Positions 19,979-29,422 are shown, numbered from the stretch's first letter. The stretch is DNA of 64,000 nucleotides from Pannonibacter phragmitetus DSM 14782 (GCF_000382365.1 NZ_KB908218.1:124001-188000); one strand, 5' to 3'. Notes: generated by a model from the sequence alone, not told the origin. Numbers and translations are program-made.

Positions 19979-19991
19979 CCCTTTTTACCTT

Positions 19992-20732
19992 CTAATGAGA
20001 CGGCCCCGCTTCGTAGACGATGAAGGAGCAGGGCATCGGTCCGGTCAGGCGGAACACTTCCTGAGCCTGCGCAAAGCCTGCAGCAAGGCCGAGGGATTTC
20101 CAGCCGTCCAGCGTCTCGGGAAAATCGAAGCTGTTGATATGCTGCCACATGTGGTCGAACTCATGCGGGGAAAGCACCTCCCAGGCCTGCCTCAATTCGC
20201 CCGCCATCCGCGCCATGAAGGCATCACGGGTCAGCCCGTCCGGAAGCACCGGCTCATAGACGGCCATCATCCCGCCCTTGCCCCCGCCCTTGCCAAGAGC
20301 ATTGCGGGCAAGCGTGAAGAGCTGGCGTTTTTCATCCTGCGGCAGGTGATGCAGTGACAGTCCGCACCAGATCACATCCACCGGCCCCACTACCTCCGGC
20401 GAGAGGGCGGCCAGCATGTCGGTTTCCTCAAGCGTCACCGGAAAGGCGGCGCCGGCAAAATTGTCCCGCGCCAGCGCCAGCGCCATGGCCGACAGGTCGA
20501 TGCCCCGGTAAACGGCCGCCGGATGGCGGCTCAGCACGCTGCTCGTCACCGTGGCATCGCCGCAGGCAAGATCCAGAAAGGAGAAGGGCATAGAGAACCG
20601 AGCCGAAATTTCGCGCTCCAGCACCTCGGCCACTTCCACATGGCCGAAAAGCCCGGAGCTGGTGAGCTTGCGGTAGATGCCCCATTCAAAGCGGAAAAGA
20701 TCCGCCGCATTCTGCTTGCTGCTTGCCGGCAT
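19992..20732 (-). CDS. Class I SAM-dependent methyltransferase
   Basis: A 246-residue protein with the SAM-binding motif FLDLACGDATVTSSVL near residue 50, an acidic residue ending the next strand (YRGIDLSAMAL), and WCGLSLHHLPQDEK, a pattern of small-molecule methyltransferases. The start MPASSKQNAADLF is preceded by GGGAGGAGAG, a very strong ribosome-binding site. It is convergent with recR, with only 13 bases between stops. The substrate is not recognisable. Confidence 0.85.
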   Translation of the reverse strand: MPASSKQNAADLFRFEWGIYRKLTSSGLFGHVEVAEVLEREISARFSMPFSFLDLACGDATVTSSVLSRHPAAVYRGIDLSAMALALARDNFAGAAFPVTLEETDMLAALSPEVVGPVDVIWCGLSLHHLPQDEKRQLFTLARNALGKGGGKGGMMAVYEPVLPDGLTRDAFMARMAGELRQAWEVLSPHEFDHMWQHINSFDFPETLDGWKSLGLAAGFAQAQEVFRLTGPMPCSFIVYEAGPSH

Positions 20733-20909
20733 GCTCTCCTCCCATGGAAATAGGCCGCAACCGTCCCGCATGGTACACCAATTTACCCGGGTCACCAATG
20801 GACGCTGTTGCAGCCAGAACTGTGAAAAGCGGTTTCGGGTTCCCTGCCTTGTGGCCGGTGCAGGCCGCGCTTATCTCTGCCCTGAAAGACTGTGATACCA
20901 AGGCGCAGA

Positions 20910-20999
20910 GATGCTGACGCATCACGTCTTGAAATTGCTCCGATGCCCGATGGGCTCGATAAACTCCCGGCGAGCCGGGCTCATCGAGAGTTGGTATGA
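20910..20999. repeat. Dispersed repeat A, copy 2
   Basis: The 31-bp block 20910-20940 (GATGCTGACGCATCACGTCT...) is the reverse complement of 4962-4992 with one mismatch. As in copy 1 it is flanked by palindromic sequence, here CCCGGC-GA-GCCGGG near 20967-20980 inside a larger imperfect inverted repeat (CTCGA ... TCGAG). It lies in the 292-base gap between the divergent methyltransferase and EI24-like genes, just upstream of the latter's start. A frame open from 20911 into the next gene runs through this repeat and is not considered coding. Confidence 0.7.
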
Positions 21000-21024
21000 G
21001 ACGCGCAAGGACTGGAAGCTGCCG

Positions 21025-21693
21025 ATGATTTCCGATGCACTCCGCTCTCTGGGGCAGGTTTTCGAGCCGGCTTTCCGGGCAATCCTGATCAAGTCCCTGG
21101 CATTCACGCTGGCCGTGCTGATGGCCGTATGGATCGGGCTGCAGGCGCTGGTCGCCGGGTTTGTGGAACTGCCCTATCCATGGCTCGATACGGTGGTGAC
21201 GATCCTGACCGGCATCGGCGCCATCTTCGCGCTGGGCTTTCTGGTGGCGCCGGTGACGGCGCTTTTCGCCGGGTTCTTTCAGGATGATGTGGCAGAAATC
21301 GTCGAGCGGACCAATTATCCGGCCGATCTGCCGGGCAAAGCCATGCCGCTGGGAACATCGCTGCTCTCGACCCTGCGGTTCACGGGCGTGGTCATTCTGG
21401 GCAATCTTTTTGCGCTGGTGCTGCTGCTGGTGCCGGGCATCAACCTCATCGCCTTTTTCGTGGTGAATGCCTATCTGCTGGGACGCGAGTTCTTCGAGTT
21501 CGCCGCGTCCCGCTTCATGCCGTTAACGGAAGCCCGGCGGCTGCGGCAGGCGAACAGCGGCAAGGTGTTCATGGCGGGTCTGCTGATTGCGGCCGTTCTT
21601 GCCGTGCCGCTGCTGAACCTGGTCACGCCGGTCTTTGCGACGATTTTCATGGTTCATCTTTTTAAACGGCTTTCCTTGACCCGCCGGGTATGA
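21025..21693 (+). CDS. EI24/CysZ-like integral membrane protein
   Basis: A 222-residue protein with about four to five hydrophobic segments (LIKSLAFTLAVLMAVWIGLQAL; TVVTILTGIGAIFALGFLVAPVTALFAGFF; LLVPGINLIAFFVVNAYLLGREFFE). The segment after the third helix, YLLGREFFEFAASR, resembles the EI24/CysZ family, which includes a sulfate uptake protein; similarity is by pattern only. The start MISDALRSLGQVFEPAF is preceded by GGAAG; upstream in-frame codons lie in a repeat. No adjacent sulfur genes support a sulfate role. Confidence 0.75.
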   Translation: MISDALRSLGQVFEPAFRAILIKSLAFTLAVLMAVWIGLQALVAGFVELPYPWLDTVVTILTGIGAIFALGFLVAPVTALFAGFFQDDVAEIVERTNYPADLPGKAMPLGTSLLSTLRFTGVVILGNLFALVLLLVPGINLIAFFVVNAYLLGREFFEFAASRFMPLTEARRLRQANSGKVFMAGLLIAAVLAVPLLNLVTPVFATIFMVHLFKRLSLTRRV

Positions 21694-21735
21694 TTGGGTC
21701 CGCCACCCGGTAACGGCTGAGGAGGAGCCTGCCGC

Positions 21736-22671
21736 ATGCCGGTGACAGAACTTGGGCGGGAGCAGATGCAGGATCTTCTGGACGCAATCGTCAGTGAGGC
21801 CATGACCTCGGACGAGCGGGGCAAGGTGGCGGATTACATCCCGGAGCTTTCCCGGGTGGATCCGAATCAGTTCGGCATCTGCGTGGCCAGCGTTTCCGGC
21901 GAGATTTATGCCGCAGGAGACGCGGATACGCCCTTCTCCATCCAGTCGGTGTCCAAGGTCTTTGCGCTGGCAATGGCGCTGGGCAAGGTCGGCGACCAGC
22001 TGTGGCACCGCGTCGGACGCGAGCCCTCGGGTCAGTCCTTCAACAGCCTACTGCTACTTGAGCACGAGAATGGAATTCCCCGCAACCCGTTTATCAACGC
22101 CGGGGCGCTGGTGACCACGGACACCTACCTGGCGGACTCCTCGCCCCGCGAAGCGCTGGGCCAGATGGTACGGTTTGTCCAGACAGCCTGCGATCTTGAG
22201 GACATTCGCATCAACCAGAATGTTGCGCAGTCAGAAATTGCAACCACGAACCGGAACTTCGCCCTTGCCCATTACCTTGCTTCCTTTGGCAATTTGCGGA
22301 ACAGCACCGACAAGGTACTTGGCACTTACTGTCACCAATGCGCCATCGACATGAGCTGCCGCCAGCTGGCGCTGGCCGGGCGGCTGTTGCTGGAAGGGCC
22401 GGGCATGCCGCGCCTGATTTCGCGCGACCGGCGCCGGCGCATCAATGCACTGATGATGACCTGCGGCCATTATGACGGCTCAGGCGACTTTGCCTTCCGC
22501 GTCGGCCTGCCGGGAAAGAGCGGTGTTGGCGGCGGAATTCTCGTCATCGCGCCGGGCCGGGCTTCCATCGCCGTCTGGTCGCCCGGGCTGAACCAGTATG
22601 GCAATTCAAAGTTGGGAACGGAGGCGATGGAGACCCTTGCGCGCAAGACGGGCTGGTCTGTCTTCGGATAA
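21736..22671 (+). CDS. glsA: Glutaminase
   Basis: A 311-residue serine-type glutaminase that hydrolyses L-glutamine to glutamate and ammonia. The Ser-x-x-Lys pair is Ser71-Lys74 within [15 protein letters not shown]; other family blocks are [21 protein letters not shown] and [33 protein letters not shown] precedes the ATG. It starts 42 bases after the membrane protein gene. It fits functionally with the glutamine sensor glnD in the same window but is not linked to it in an operon. Confidence 0.96.
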   Translation: MPVTELGREQMQDLLDAIVSEAMTSDERGKVADYIPELSRVDPNQFGICVASVSGEIYAAGDADTPFSIQSVSKVFALAMALGKVGDQLWHRVGREPSGQSFNSLLLLEHENGIPRNPFINAGALVTTDTYLADSSPREALGQMVRFVQTACDLEDIRINQNVAQSEIATTNRNFALAHYLASFGNLRNSTDKVLGTYCHQCAIDMSCRQLALAGRLLLEGPGMPRLISRDRRRRINALMMTCGHYDGSGDFAFRVGLPGKSGVGGGILVIAPGRASIAVWSPGLNQYGNSKLGTEAMETLARKTGWSVFG

Positions 22672-22828
22672 ACCTGAAGATTCTTTTCAAGTTAAAGCCG
22701 TTTCAGCACCTGCATAAACTTCACGCCATATTAACCCGCTCTGGTCTTTCAATCGTTCAAACCCGCGAGAATCCGCGCTTCGTATTCGAGGGAAAGAAAC
22801 TCAATGCAGTTTTCACCCTCAGGATACT

Positions 22829-22857
22829 TTGACGAGCCGTGTTCTTGGCGCTATTAC
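22829..22857 (+). promoter_or_regulatory. sigma-70-like promoter of the sdh operon
   Basis: TTGACG (22829-22834) and TATTAC (22852-22857) are separated by exactly 17 bases, about 75 bases upstream of the sdhC start codon. The surrounding 259-base gap after glsA is AT-richer than the neighbouring genes. Transcription would begin near 22864. A 24-bp palindrome follows directly downstream. Confidence 0.65.
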
Positions 22858-22880
22858 CCCACTAGACAACGCCGCAGATT

Positions 22881-22904
22881 GCTGACGTTTACGTAAACGG
22901 CAGC
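22881..22904. promoter_or_regulatory. 24-bp near-perfect palindrome, candidate operator for sdh
   Basis: The sequence GCTGACGTTTACGTAAACGG followed by CAGC reads the same on both strands except for one mismatched pair; the inner CGTTTACGTAAACG is perfect. It sits about 17-40 bases after the predicted transcription start and ends 26 bases before sdhC. The position suits a repressor or roadblock site. The regulator is not identified in this window. Confidence 0.55.
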
Positions 22905-22930
22905 ATGGCGTCGGACGGGAGAGAATGTCC

Positions 22931-23329
22931 ATGCCGGATGTCGATGTGAAGGGCAGCCGCCCTCTGTCGCCCCATCTTCAGATCTACAAGCCGATCCTGA
23001 CGATGGTGATGTCGATCCTCCACCGCATCACCGGTGGGGCGCTTTATTTCGGGACCCTGCTGCTGGCCTGGTGGCTCATCGCCGCCGCCTCCGGCGAGGC
23101 CTATTATGATTTCGTCAATGGCCTGATGGGTTCGATCCTTGGCCGCCTGGTGCTGTTCGGCTTCACCTGGGCCCTTGTTCACCACATGCTGGGCGGCATC
23201 CGCCACTTCATCTGGGACATGGGCGCCGGTTTCGGCCGTGAAGCGCGCGAATGGCTGGCCCGTGCCACCATCATCGGTTCGGTGACGCTGACGATCCTGC
23301 TGTGGATCATCGGCTACATGGTCCGCTGA
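22931..23329 (+). CDS. sdhC: Succinate dehydrogenase cytochrome b556 subunit
   Basis: About 132 residues with three membrane helices, anchoring complex II and contributing to the quinone and heme b sites. Family marks are RPLSPHLQIYKP, SILHRITGGAL and the heme-ligand region HHMLGGIRHFIWD. An ATG two codons upstream (22925) is only 3 bases from GGGAG, whereas 22931 has ideal 9-base spacing, so I chose the latter. First gene of sdhC-sdhD-sdhA-(fkbM)-sdhB. Confidence 0.95.
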   Translation: MPDVDVKGSRPLSPHLQIYKPILTMVMSILHRITGGALYFGTLLLAWWLIAAASGEAYYDFVNGLMGSILGRLVLFGFTWALVHHMLGGIRHFIWDMGAGFGREAREWLARATIIGSVTLTILLWIIGYMVR

Positions 23330-23340
23330 GGAGATAGATC

Positions 23341-23724
23341 ATGAGCGATATGCGCACTCCCCTCGGCAAGGTCCGCGGCCTTGGCTCCGCCAAGGAAGGC
23401 ACCGAGCATTTCTGGCGCCAGCGCGTCACGGCCTTTGCCAACGTCTTCCTCATCTCGTTCTTCATCGTGCTGGTCATTTCCCTGCAGGGCTCAAGCCATG
23501 CGGAACTGGTCGCAGCCCTGAAGAACCCGCTGCTGTCGATCCTGCTTCTGCTGGTCATCCTGTCCGGCATCTATCACATGAAGCTCGGCATGCAGGTCAT
23601 CATCGAGGACTATGTCCACGGTGACGGCGTGAAGTTCCTCGCCCTGATGGCCAACATCTTCTTCTGTGCCGCTGTCGGCCTCGGATCGGTGTTCGCGGTC
23701 ATCAAGATTGCCTTTGGAGGCTGA
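23341..23724 (+). CDS. sdhD: Succinate dehydrogenase membrane anchor subunit
   Basis: A 127-residue small membrane subunit of complex II with three predicted helices. The N-terminal [28 protein letters not shown] is the conserved alphaproteobacterial SdhD start, and [21 protein letters not shown] holds the heme-ligand histidine. It starts 11 bases after sdhC and is followed by sdhA after 5 bases. Confidence 0.96.
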   Translation: MSDMRTPLGKVRGLGSAKEGTEHFWRQRVTAFANVFLISFFIVLVISLQGSSHAELVAALKNPLLSILLLLVILSGIYHMKLGMQVIIEDYVHGDGVKFLALMANIFFCAAVGLGSVFAVIKIAFGG

Positions 23725-23729
23725 TCCAC

Positions 23730-25556
23730 ATGGCCAAGACCTATGAATTTGTCGAACACACCCACGATGTGGTGGTGGTCGGCGCCGGCGGTGCCGGTCT
23801 GCGCGCCACTCTCGGCATGGCCGAGCAGGGCCTGCGCACGGCCTGCATCACCAAGGTGTTCCCCACCCGCTCCCACACGGTGGCAGCACAGGGCGGCATT
23901 GCCGCCTCGCTGAAGAACATGACGCCGGACTGCTGGGAATGGCACATGTACGACACGGTGAAGGGCTCCGACTGGCTCGGTGACACCGACGCCATGGAGT
24001 ATCTGGCCCGTGAAGCGCCGAAGGCCGTGTATGAGCTGGAGCATTATGGCGTGCCCTTCTCGCGCACCGAGGATGGCCGCATCTACCAGCGCCCCTTCGG
24101 CGGCCACATGCAGAACTACGGCGAAGGCCCCCCGGTGCAGCGCACCTGCGCGGCGGCGGACCGTACCGGCCACGCCATCCTGCACACGCTCTATGGCCAG
24201 TCCCTGCGGCACAATGCCGAATTCTACATCGAGTATTTCGCGCTCGACCTGATCATGTCGGAAGACGGCGTGTGCCAGGGCGTGATCGCCTGGAACCTCG
24301 ATGACGGCACCATTCACCGCTTCTCCGCGAAGATGGTGGTTCTGGCGACCGGTGGCTATGGCCGTGCCTATTTCTCCGCAACCTCGGCCCACACCTGCAC
24401 CGGCGACGGCGGCGGCATGGTGGCCCGTGCGGGCCTGCCGCTGCAGGACATGGAATTCGTGCAGTTCCATCCGACCGGCATCTACGGCTCGGGCTGCCTC
24501 ATCACCGAGGGCGCCCGCGGCGAAGGCGGCTATCTGGTCAACTCGGAAGGCGAGCGCTTCATGGAGCGTTATGCACCTTCCGCCAAGGACCTTGCCTCCC
24601 GTGACGTGGTGTCGCGCTGCATGACCCTGGAGATCCGTGAAGGCCGCGGCGTCGGCAAGAACAAGGATCACATCTTCCTGCACCTCGACCACCTGGATCC
24701 GGCCATGCTGGCCGAGCGTCTGCCGGGCATTTCCGAATCCGCGAAGATCTTCGCGGGCGTGGACGTCACCAAGGAGCCGATCCCGGTTCTGCCGACCGTG
24801 CACTACAACATGGGCGGCATCCCCACCAACTACTGGGGCGAAGTGCTGAACCCGGATGCCGCCAACCCGAACCGCATCCAGCCGGGCCTGATGGCCGTGG
24901 GTGAGGCGGGCTGCGCATCGGTGCATGGCGCCAACCGCCTTGGCTCCAACTCGCTGATCGACCTCGTGGTCTTCGGCCGCGCCGCTGCCATCCGCGCAGC
25001 GGAGGTTGTCGATCCGAAGTCCGCAGTGCCCACGCCGAACGAGCGCTCCTGCGAAGAAATCATGGCCCGCTTCGACAAGACGCGCCACGCCAGCGGCAGC
25101 ACGCCGACGGCAGCGCTGCGCGAGAAGATGCAGCGCGCCATGCAGGAAGACGCGGCCGTGTTCCGCACCCAGGAAAGCCTGGAGCAGGGCTGCAAGCGCC
25201 TCTCCGCCATCTGGGGCGAAATGAGCGACGTCAAGGTCTCCGACCGGTCCATGGTCTGGAACTCGGATCTCGTGGAAACCCTCGAGCTGCAGAACCTGAT
25301 GGCCAACGCCATCACCACGGTCTACGGCGCCGAGGCCCGCAAGGAGAGCCGTGGTGCCCATGCCCGCGAGGACTACAAGGATGGTCCGCTGGGTGGCCGT
25401 GATGACGACAACTGGCGCAAGCACACCCTGTCCTGGGTGGACGAAGCCGGCAACGTCAAGCTGGACTACCGTCCGGTCGTCCTCGAGCCGCTGACGCCCT
25501 ACGAGCAGGGCGGCATCGACCCGAAGAAGATCGCCCCCAAGGCACGCGTGTACTAA
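23730..25556 (+). CDS. sdhA: Succinate dehydrogenase flavoprotein subunit
   Basis: A 608-residue catalytic subunit that oxidises succinate to fumarate. It has the FAD-binding [21 protein letters not shown], the covalent-FAD histidine in [10 protein letters not shown], and the active-site segments [22 protein letters not shown] and [19 protein letters not shown]. It ends with the conserved [15 protein letters not shown] lies 9 bases upstream of the ATG. Unusually, the next gene in the operon is a methyltransferase rather than sdhB. Confidence 0.98.
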   Translation: MAKTYEFVEHTHDVVVVGAGGAGLRATLGMAEQGLRTACITKVFPTRSHTVAAQGGIAASLKNMTPDCWEWHMYDTVKGSDWLGDTDAMEYLAREAPKAVYELEHYGVPFSRTEDGRIYQRPFGGHMQNYGEGPPVQRTCAAADRTGHAILHTLYGQSLRHNAEFYIEYFALDLIMSEDGVCQGVIAWNLDDGTIHRFSAKMVVLATGGYGRAYFSATSAHTCTGDGGGMVARAGLPLQDMEFVQFHPTGIYGSGCLITEGARGEGGYLVNSEGERFMERYAPSAKDLASRDVVSRCMTLEIREGRGVGKNKDHIFLHLDHLDPAMLAERLPGISESAKIFAGVDVTKEPIPVLPTVHYNMGGIPTNYWGEVLNPDAANPNRIQPGLMAVGEAGCASVHGANRLGSNSLIDLVVFGRAAAIRAAEVVDPKSAVPTPNERSCEEIMARFDKTRHASGSTPTAALREKMQRAMQEDAAVFRTQESLEQGCKRLSAIWGEMSDVKVSDRSMVWNSDLVETLELQNLMANAITTVYGAEARKESRGAHAREDYKDGPLGGRDDDNWRKHTLSWVDEAGNVKLDYRPVVLEPLTPYEQGGIDPKKIAPKARVY

Positions 25557-25568
25557 GGACGGCACCCG

Positions 25569-26411
25569 ATGTCCGCAACCGCCCGGCCAGACACCAGTTC
25601 CCCCTTCGGCACCTACCGTGCCGAGGGTCTGGTGCGTCTTGCCTGGGGGCTTGCGGACCGGCATGGCATTTCCGCCTTTCTGCGCAAGCGGATCAGGTCA
25701 CTGGTGGCCCGCCTGTTCGGCGGCCCCTATGACACGGTGGTGGAGGGACTGAAGTTCCGCGTCTACCCCGGCGCCAACTACGACGACCGCAAGATGCTGG
25801 CCCGCGGCCGGCTGCCGGAGCGGGCCGAGCACGGTCTCCTGGCACCGCTCATCCACCGGGGCGTGGTCTTCGTCGATGTGGGCGCCAATGTGGGCACCTA
25901 CTCCCTGTTCGCCGCTGCTGCCGGTGCCCGTGTGCTGGCGGTTGAGGCAAGCGAGGAGACGGCGGAAAAGCTCGCCTTCAACATCGCCGCCAATGGCGCG
26001 GGCAGCATCACGCTGGTGCGCACGGCAGTGGGGGACCGGGAGGGCGAGCTGTCCCTCTGGCGCGAGCCCTCCAACGCCGGTTTTGCCACCGTGGTGGAAG
26101 ATCTGACCACCGGCGAATGGGCCGGAAACTGGTCCAATGTCACCGTTCCGGTGCGCCCGCTGCTCGATGTGATCAGCGAGGCCGGCCTTGAGCGGGTGGA
26201 TGTCATGAAGCTGGATGTGGAAGGGTTTGAGGACCGGGTCCTCCTGCCCTATCTGCGTACGGCAAACCGGGACCTCTGGCCCCGGGCTATCCTGATTGAA
26301 ACAAACTGCCGGCCGCACTGGGCCGAGGACTGCCTGACCCTTCTGGCAGATCTCGGTTACGTCAAGGCCGGTGAAACCAGAGACAACATCCTGTTCCGGC
26401 TGGCGGCCTGA
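25569..26411 (+). CDS. FkbM-family methyltransferase inside the sdh operon
   Basis: A 280-residue protein with an N-terminal basic helix and a SAM-binding core: VFVDVGANVGTYSLFAAAAG (about residues 98-117), then VLAVEASEETAEKL and VDVMKLDVEGFEDRVLLPYL, the FkbM pattern typical of O-methylation of sugars or hydroxylated metabolites. It starts 12 bases after sdhA and ends 55 bases before sdhB, in the same direction, so it must be co-transcribed. Its codon usage looks similar to its neighbours. A link to complex II function is unproven; it may be a passive insertion that exploits a strong operon. Confidence 0.88.
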   Translation: MSATARPDTSSPFGTYRAEGLVRLAWGLADRHGISAFLRKRIRSLVARLFGGPYDTVVEGLKFRVYPGANYDDRKMLARGRLPERAEHGLLAPLIHRGVVFVDVGANVGTYSLFAAAAGARVLAVEASEETAEKLAFNIAANGAGSITLVRTAVGDREGELSLWREPSNAGFATVVEDLTTGEWAGNWSNVTVPVRPLLDVISEAGLERVDVMKLDVEGFEDRVLLPYLRTANRDLWPRAILIETNCRPHWAEDCLTLLADLGYVKAGETRDNILFRLAA

Positions 26412-26466
26412 CGGGGAACTGACTGGCGCGGACATTCATCCGGCGCCGTAACGCGGAGCGACGATA

Positions 26467-27249
26467 ATGGTTCAGCTGACGCTTCCCAAGAACTCGAAGG
26501 TGACCGAGGGCAAGGTCTGGGACAAGCCGGCGGGCGCCACCAACCTGCGCGAATACCGGATCTACCGCTGGAATCCGGATGACGGGCGCAACCCGCGCAT
26601 CGACACCTATTTCGTCGATCTCGACGACTGCGGCCCGATGATCCTGGACGGTCTGATCTATATCAAGAACAAGATCGATCCGACGCTGACCTTCCGCCGC
26701 TCCTGCCGCGAAGGCATCTGCGGCTCCTGCGCGATGAACATCGACGGCACCAACACCCTTGCCTGCACCCGCGGCATGGATGAAGTGTCCAAGGGCGCCA
26801 TCAGCATCTACCCGCTGCCGCACATGCCGGTGGTGAAGGATCTGGTGCCAGACCTGACCCGCTTCTACGCCCAGCACCGCTCCATCGAGCCCTGGCTGAA
26901 GACGGTTTCCCCGGCGCCGGAAAAGGAATGGCGCCAGAGCCACGAGGACCGCGCCAAGCTGGACGGCCTCTACGAGTGCATTCTCTGCGCCTGCTGCTCC
27001 ACTTCCTGCCCGTCCTACTGGTGGAACGGCGACCGCTACCTCGGCCCGGCCGTGCTGCTGCAGGCCTACCGCTGGCTCATCGACAGCCGCGACGAAGCCA
27101 AGGGCGAGCGTCTCGACAACCTCGAAGACCCGTTCCGCCTCTACCGCTGCCACACCATCATGAACTGCGCGCAGGCATGCCCGAAGGGCCTGAACCCGGC
27201 CAAGGCCATCGCGGAGATCAAGAAGATGCTGGTGGACCGCCGCGTCTGA
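26467..27249 (+). CDS. sdhB: Succinate dehydrogenase iron-sulfur subunit
   Basis: A 260-residue subunit carrying the three Fe-S clusters that pass electrons from FAD to quinone. The [2Fe-2S] ligands are in [13 protein letters not shown] with the later TLAC; the [4Fe-4S] ligands in [13 protein letters not shown]; the [3Fe-4S] region in [23 protein letters not shown]-type ribosome-binding site precedes it. Last gene of the operon, followed by an intrinsic terminator at 27285-27336. Confidence 0.98.
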   Translation: MVQLTLPKNSKVTEGKVWDKPAGATNLREYRIYRWNPDDGRNPRIDTYFVDLDDCGPMILDGLIYIKNKIDPTLTFRRSCREGICGSCAMNIDGTNTLACTRGMDEVSKGAISIYPLPHMPVVKDLVPDLTRFYAQHRSIEPWLKTVSPAPEKEWRQSHEDRAKLDGLYECILCACCSTSCPSYWWNGDRYLGPAVLLQAYRWLIDSRDEAKGERLDNLEDPFRLYRCHTIMNCAQACPKGLNPAKAIAEIKKMLVDRRV

Positions 27250-27284
27250 CCCGGCTCAAGGCACACGCAGCTTGCAGCTGATCC

Positions 27285-27336
27285 GGGCCCGCTCTGCCCC
27301 TTCCGCAAGGAACCGGGGCAGGGCGGGCCTTCTTTG
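27285..27336 (+). terminator. Intrinsic terminator of the sdh operon
   Basis: A GC-rich stem formed by 27285-27300 (GGGCCCGCTCTGCCCC) and 27315-27329 (GGGGCAGGGCGGGCC), with one G-T wobble, is followed by TTCTTTGTT. It lies 36 bases after the sdhB stop. Confidence 0.75.
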
Positions 27337-27369
27337 TTGCGGGCAGCCGGTTTCTGATCCGGCTGCCTA

Positions 27370-27391
27370 TTCTGGACAAACCGGTCCAGAA
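27370..27391. promoter_or_regulatory. Inverted repeat upstream of gshB, candidate operator
   Basis: TTCTGGAC and GTCCAGAA are perfect inverted arms around a 6-base centre (AAACCG), located 64 bases before the gshB start in the 205-base gap behind sdhB. The size and GGAC...GTCC form resemble operators of TetR-type repressors, but this is pattern similarity only, and no TetR gene is in the window. Confidence 0.4.
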
Positions 27392-27454
27392 ATCACATAT
27401 GTATGTGCCACGCCGCAAAGCGGCCCCTGACATGAAGCTTTCCGGAGAACAGGC

Positions 27455-28558
27455 ATGGCCCTGAAGGTCGCGGTCCAGATGGACCATATCTCGTCCATCA
27501 ACATTGCCGGTGACAGCGCCTTTGCGCTGATGCTGGAGGCGCAGGCGCGCGGGCACGAGCTTTACCACTACACGCCCGACCGGCTGGCCCTGAAGGATGG
27601 CAAGGTCTTCGCCGCTCTGGAGCCTGTCACGGTGCGCGACGAGAAGGGCAACCACTTCACGCTGGGCGAAAAGCAGCGCACGGATCTGTCACAGATCGAC
27701 GTGATCCTGATGCGCCAGGACCCGCCCTTCGACATGGCCTATGTGGCCGCCACCCATCTTCTGGAGAAGATCCATCCGCAGGTGCTGGTGGTCAACAATC
27801 CGGCCGAGGTGCGCAACGCGCCCGAAAAGCTGTTCGTCACCGAATTTGCCGACCTGATGCCGCCGACGCTGATCACCCGCGACCGCGCCGAGATCGACGC
27901 CTTCCGCGAGGAGCATGGCGACATCGTCATGAAGCCGCTGTTCGGCCATGGCGGGGCGGCGGTGTTCCGCATCACCAATGATGACCTCAACTACGGCTCG
28001 CTCTACGACTTCTTCGCCGCCACCTTCCGCGAGCCCTGGGTGATCCAGCGCTTCCTGCCGAATGTGAAGCACGGCGACAAGCGCATCCTGCTGGTGGACG
28101 GCGAATATGCCGGTGCCGTCAACCGCGTGCCTGCACCGGGCGATCTGCGCTCCAACATGGTGCGCGGCGGCTCGCCGAAGGAATCCGAGCTGAGTGACCG
28201 CGAGCGCGAGATCTGCGCCCGCCTCGCGCCAGCCCTCAAGGCCAAGGGGCTGATCCTCGTCGGCATCGACGTGATCGACGGCAACCTGACGGAGATCAAC
28301 GTCACCGCCCCCACCGGCATCCGCGCCGTCAAGCGCCTCGGCGGCCCCGATATTGCTGCTCGCGTCTGGGACGTGATCGAGGCCAAACGCCCGGCCCGAA
28401 GCCCGGCTCTCTCTCCTGCTCAGGCTTTACGCCAGCGCGAAGATACGGGCCGGGCCGCCGGTGCCGCCCCGGTGCTTGGGCGCGCCAACGACCAGCGTTG
28501 CACCCTTGACCGGCAGCTGGTCCAGATTGGCGATGCATTCGATGCCCCAGCGGTTTGA
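27455..28558 (+). CDS. gshB: Glutathione synthetase with an unusual C-terminal extension
   Basis: A 367-residue ATP-grasp enzyme joining gamma-glutamylcysteine and glycine. Family blocks include [59 protein letters not shown] and [17 protein letters not shown]. The family normally ends near residue 315 (here around DVIEAKR); this frame continues about 55 residues with no stop, and the last 132 bases are antisense to the end of the cyclase gene. The tail looks like read-through of the opposite gene rather than a domain. A frameshift or sequencing error near 28385 is possible. Confidence 0.93.
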   Translation: MALKVAVQMDHISSINIAGDSAFALMLEAQARGHELYHYTPDRLALKDGKVFAALEPVTVRDEKGNHFTLGEKQRTDLSQIDVILMRQDPPFDMAYVAATHLLEKIHPQVLVVNNPAEVRNAPEKLFVTEFADLMPPTLITRDRAEIDAFREEHGDIVMKPLFGHGGAAVFRITNDDLNYGSLYDFFAATFREPWVIQRFLPNVKHGDKRILLVDGEYAGAVNRVPAPGDLRSNMVRGGSPKESELSDREREICARLAPALKAKGLILVGIDVIDGNLTEINVTAPTGIRAVKRLGGPDIAARVWDVIEAKRPARSPALSPAQALRQREDTGRAAGAAPVLGRANDQRCTLDRQLVQIGDAFDAPAV

Positions 28559-29248
28559 CGGCAGCCAGGCGTAGTGAACCGCGAAATCCGGCGACATGCC
28601 GTAGTCCAGCGACAGCGTGTCCGAGGCAATGCCCGAAATGCTGCCCGTTTCCATCAGCATCTGAACCGCTTCCACGTGGAAGCCGGGGAAATGCATCTTG
28701 CCATCCGCATCGGCATTGCGGAATTTCTCGGTGTTTACATGCTTGTCCCAGCCGGACAGCATGGCAACGCAGGCGCCATCCGGCAGATCACCGTTTGCCG
28801 CGGTCCAGGCCTTGATGTCATCGGGGGTCAGCTGCGCATCGGCGTTTTCCGCCGCCCTCGCGCGGATATCGATGATGCAGAGCGGCACGACGAGATTGGC
28901 CACCGGAATTTCCGCCACCGACAGCCCGTCCGCCGAGAAATGCAGCGGCGCGTCCACGTGGGTGCCGGTGTGTTCGTTCACCCGCAGCTCGAACAGGTTG
29001 AACTTGTCCTTGGCGTAGTCGAACAGCTTTTCGGCAAAGAACTGCTGCTGGCCGAAGAAGGTGGGGAAGGCCTCGTGCAGCTCATGGGTCAGGTCGCTGA
29101 CCTTGCTGGGCACCGCCGCCATGGCGGAAAAGGGCGCGCTTACCGCCGCAGCGGCCGCCACAGCGCCGCCCACGGCTGCGGCCCGGAAAAGATCGCGCCG
29201 CGACAGCATGCGGTCCTTTACGGCATTCATCACACACACATCACACAT
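28427..29248 (-). CDS. Tat-exported cyclase-family (kynurenine formamidase-like) hydrolase
   Basis: A 273-residue protein of the putative cyclase/kynurenine formamidase family, metal-dependent amidohydrolase-like enzymes. The signature H-x-G-T-H-x-D is present as [14 protein letters not shown] twin-arginine signal [30 protein letters not shown] covers about residues 15-45, so the folded enzyme should be periplasmic. Ahead of the signal is a short leader [14 protein letters not shown] with a CxxC pair. AAGGGGA precedes the start. Its 3' end overlaps the gshB frame by 132 bases in opposite direction. The substrate is unknown. Confidence 0.85.
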   Translation of the reverse strand: MCDVCVMNAVKDRMLSRRDLFRAAAVGGAVAAAAAVSAPFSAMAAVPSKVSDLTHELHEAFPTFFGQQQFFAEKLFDYAKDKFNLFELRVNEHTGTHVDAPLHFSADGLSVAEIPVANLVVPLCIIDIRARAAENADAQLTPDDIKAWTAANGDLPDGACVAMLSGWDKHVNTEKFRNADADGKMHFPGFHVEAVQMLMETGSISGIASDTLSLDYGMSPDFAVHYAWLPSNRWGIECIANLDQLPVKGATLVVGAPKHRGGTGGPARIFALA

Positions 29249-29367
29249 GGCTGTTCCCCTTTGCCTGTCCGGCCTCGCGCCTCTTCATGGGCTGATGAAA
29301 AGATGCTGCAACCTGTCCCGGAAAAGCGCAAGACCAAAGAAGCGGCGTTAATGTTCTGTTTACGTTC

Positions 29368-29395
29368 TTGACTCCCTGAAAAGTTGCCGTAATCT
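29368..29395 (+). promoter_or_regulatory. Possible promoter of comM
   Basis: TTGACT (29368-29373) and TAATCT (29390-29395) with 16-base spacing lie 28 bases upstream of the chosen comM start, in the 174-base gap shared with the divergent cyclase gene. The -35 box is good, the -10 box moderate. Confidence 0.4.
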
Positions 29396-29422
29396 CTGAT
29401 GCGACCCATGGGGGAGGCGCGT

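Noticed and set aside
20911-21024. A 38-codon N-terminal extension of the EI24-like protein.
   Set aside because: It runs through dispersed repeat A copy 2; the internal ATG at 21025 has a better ribosome-binding site.
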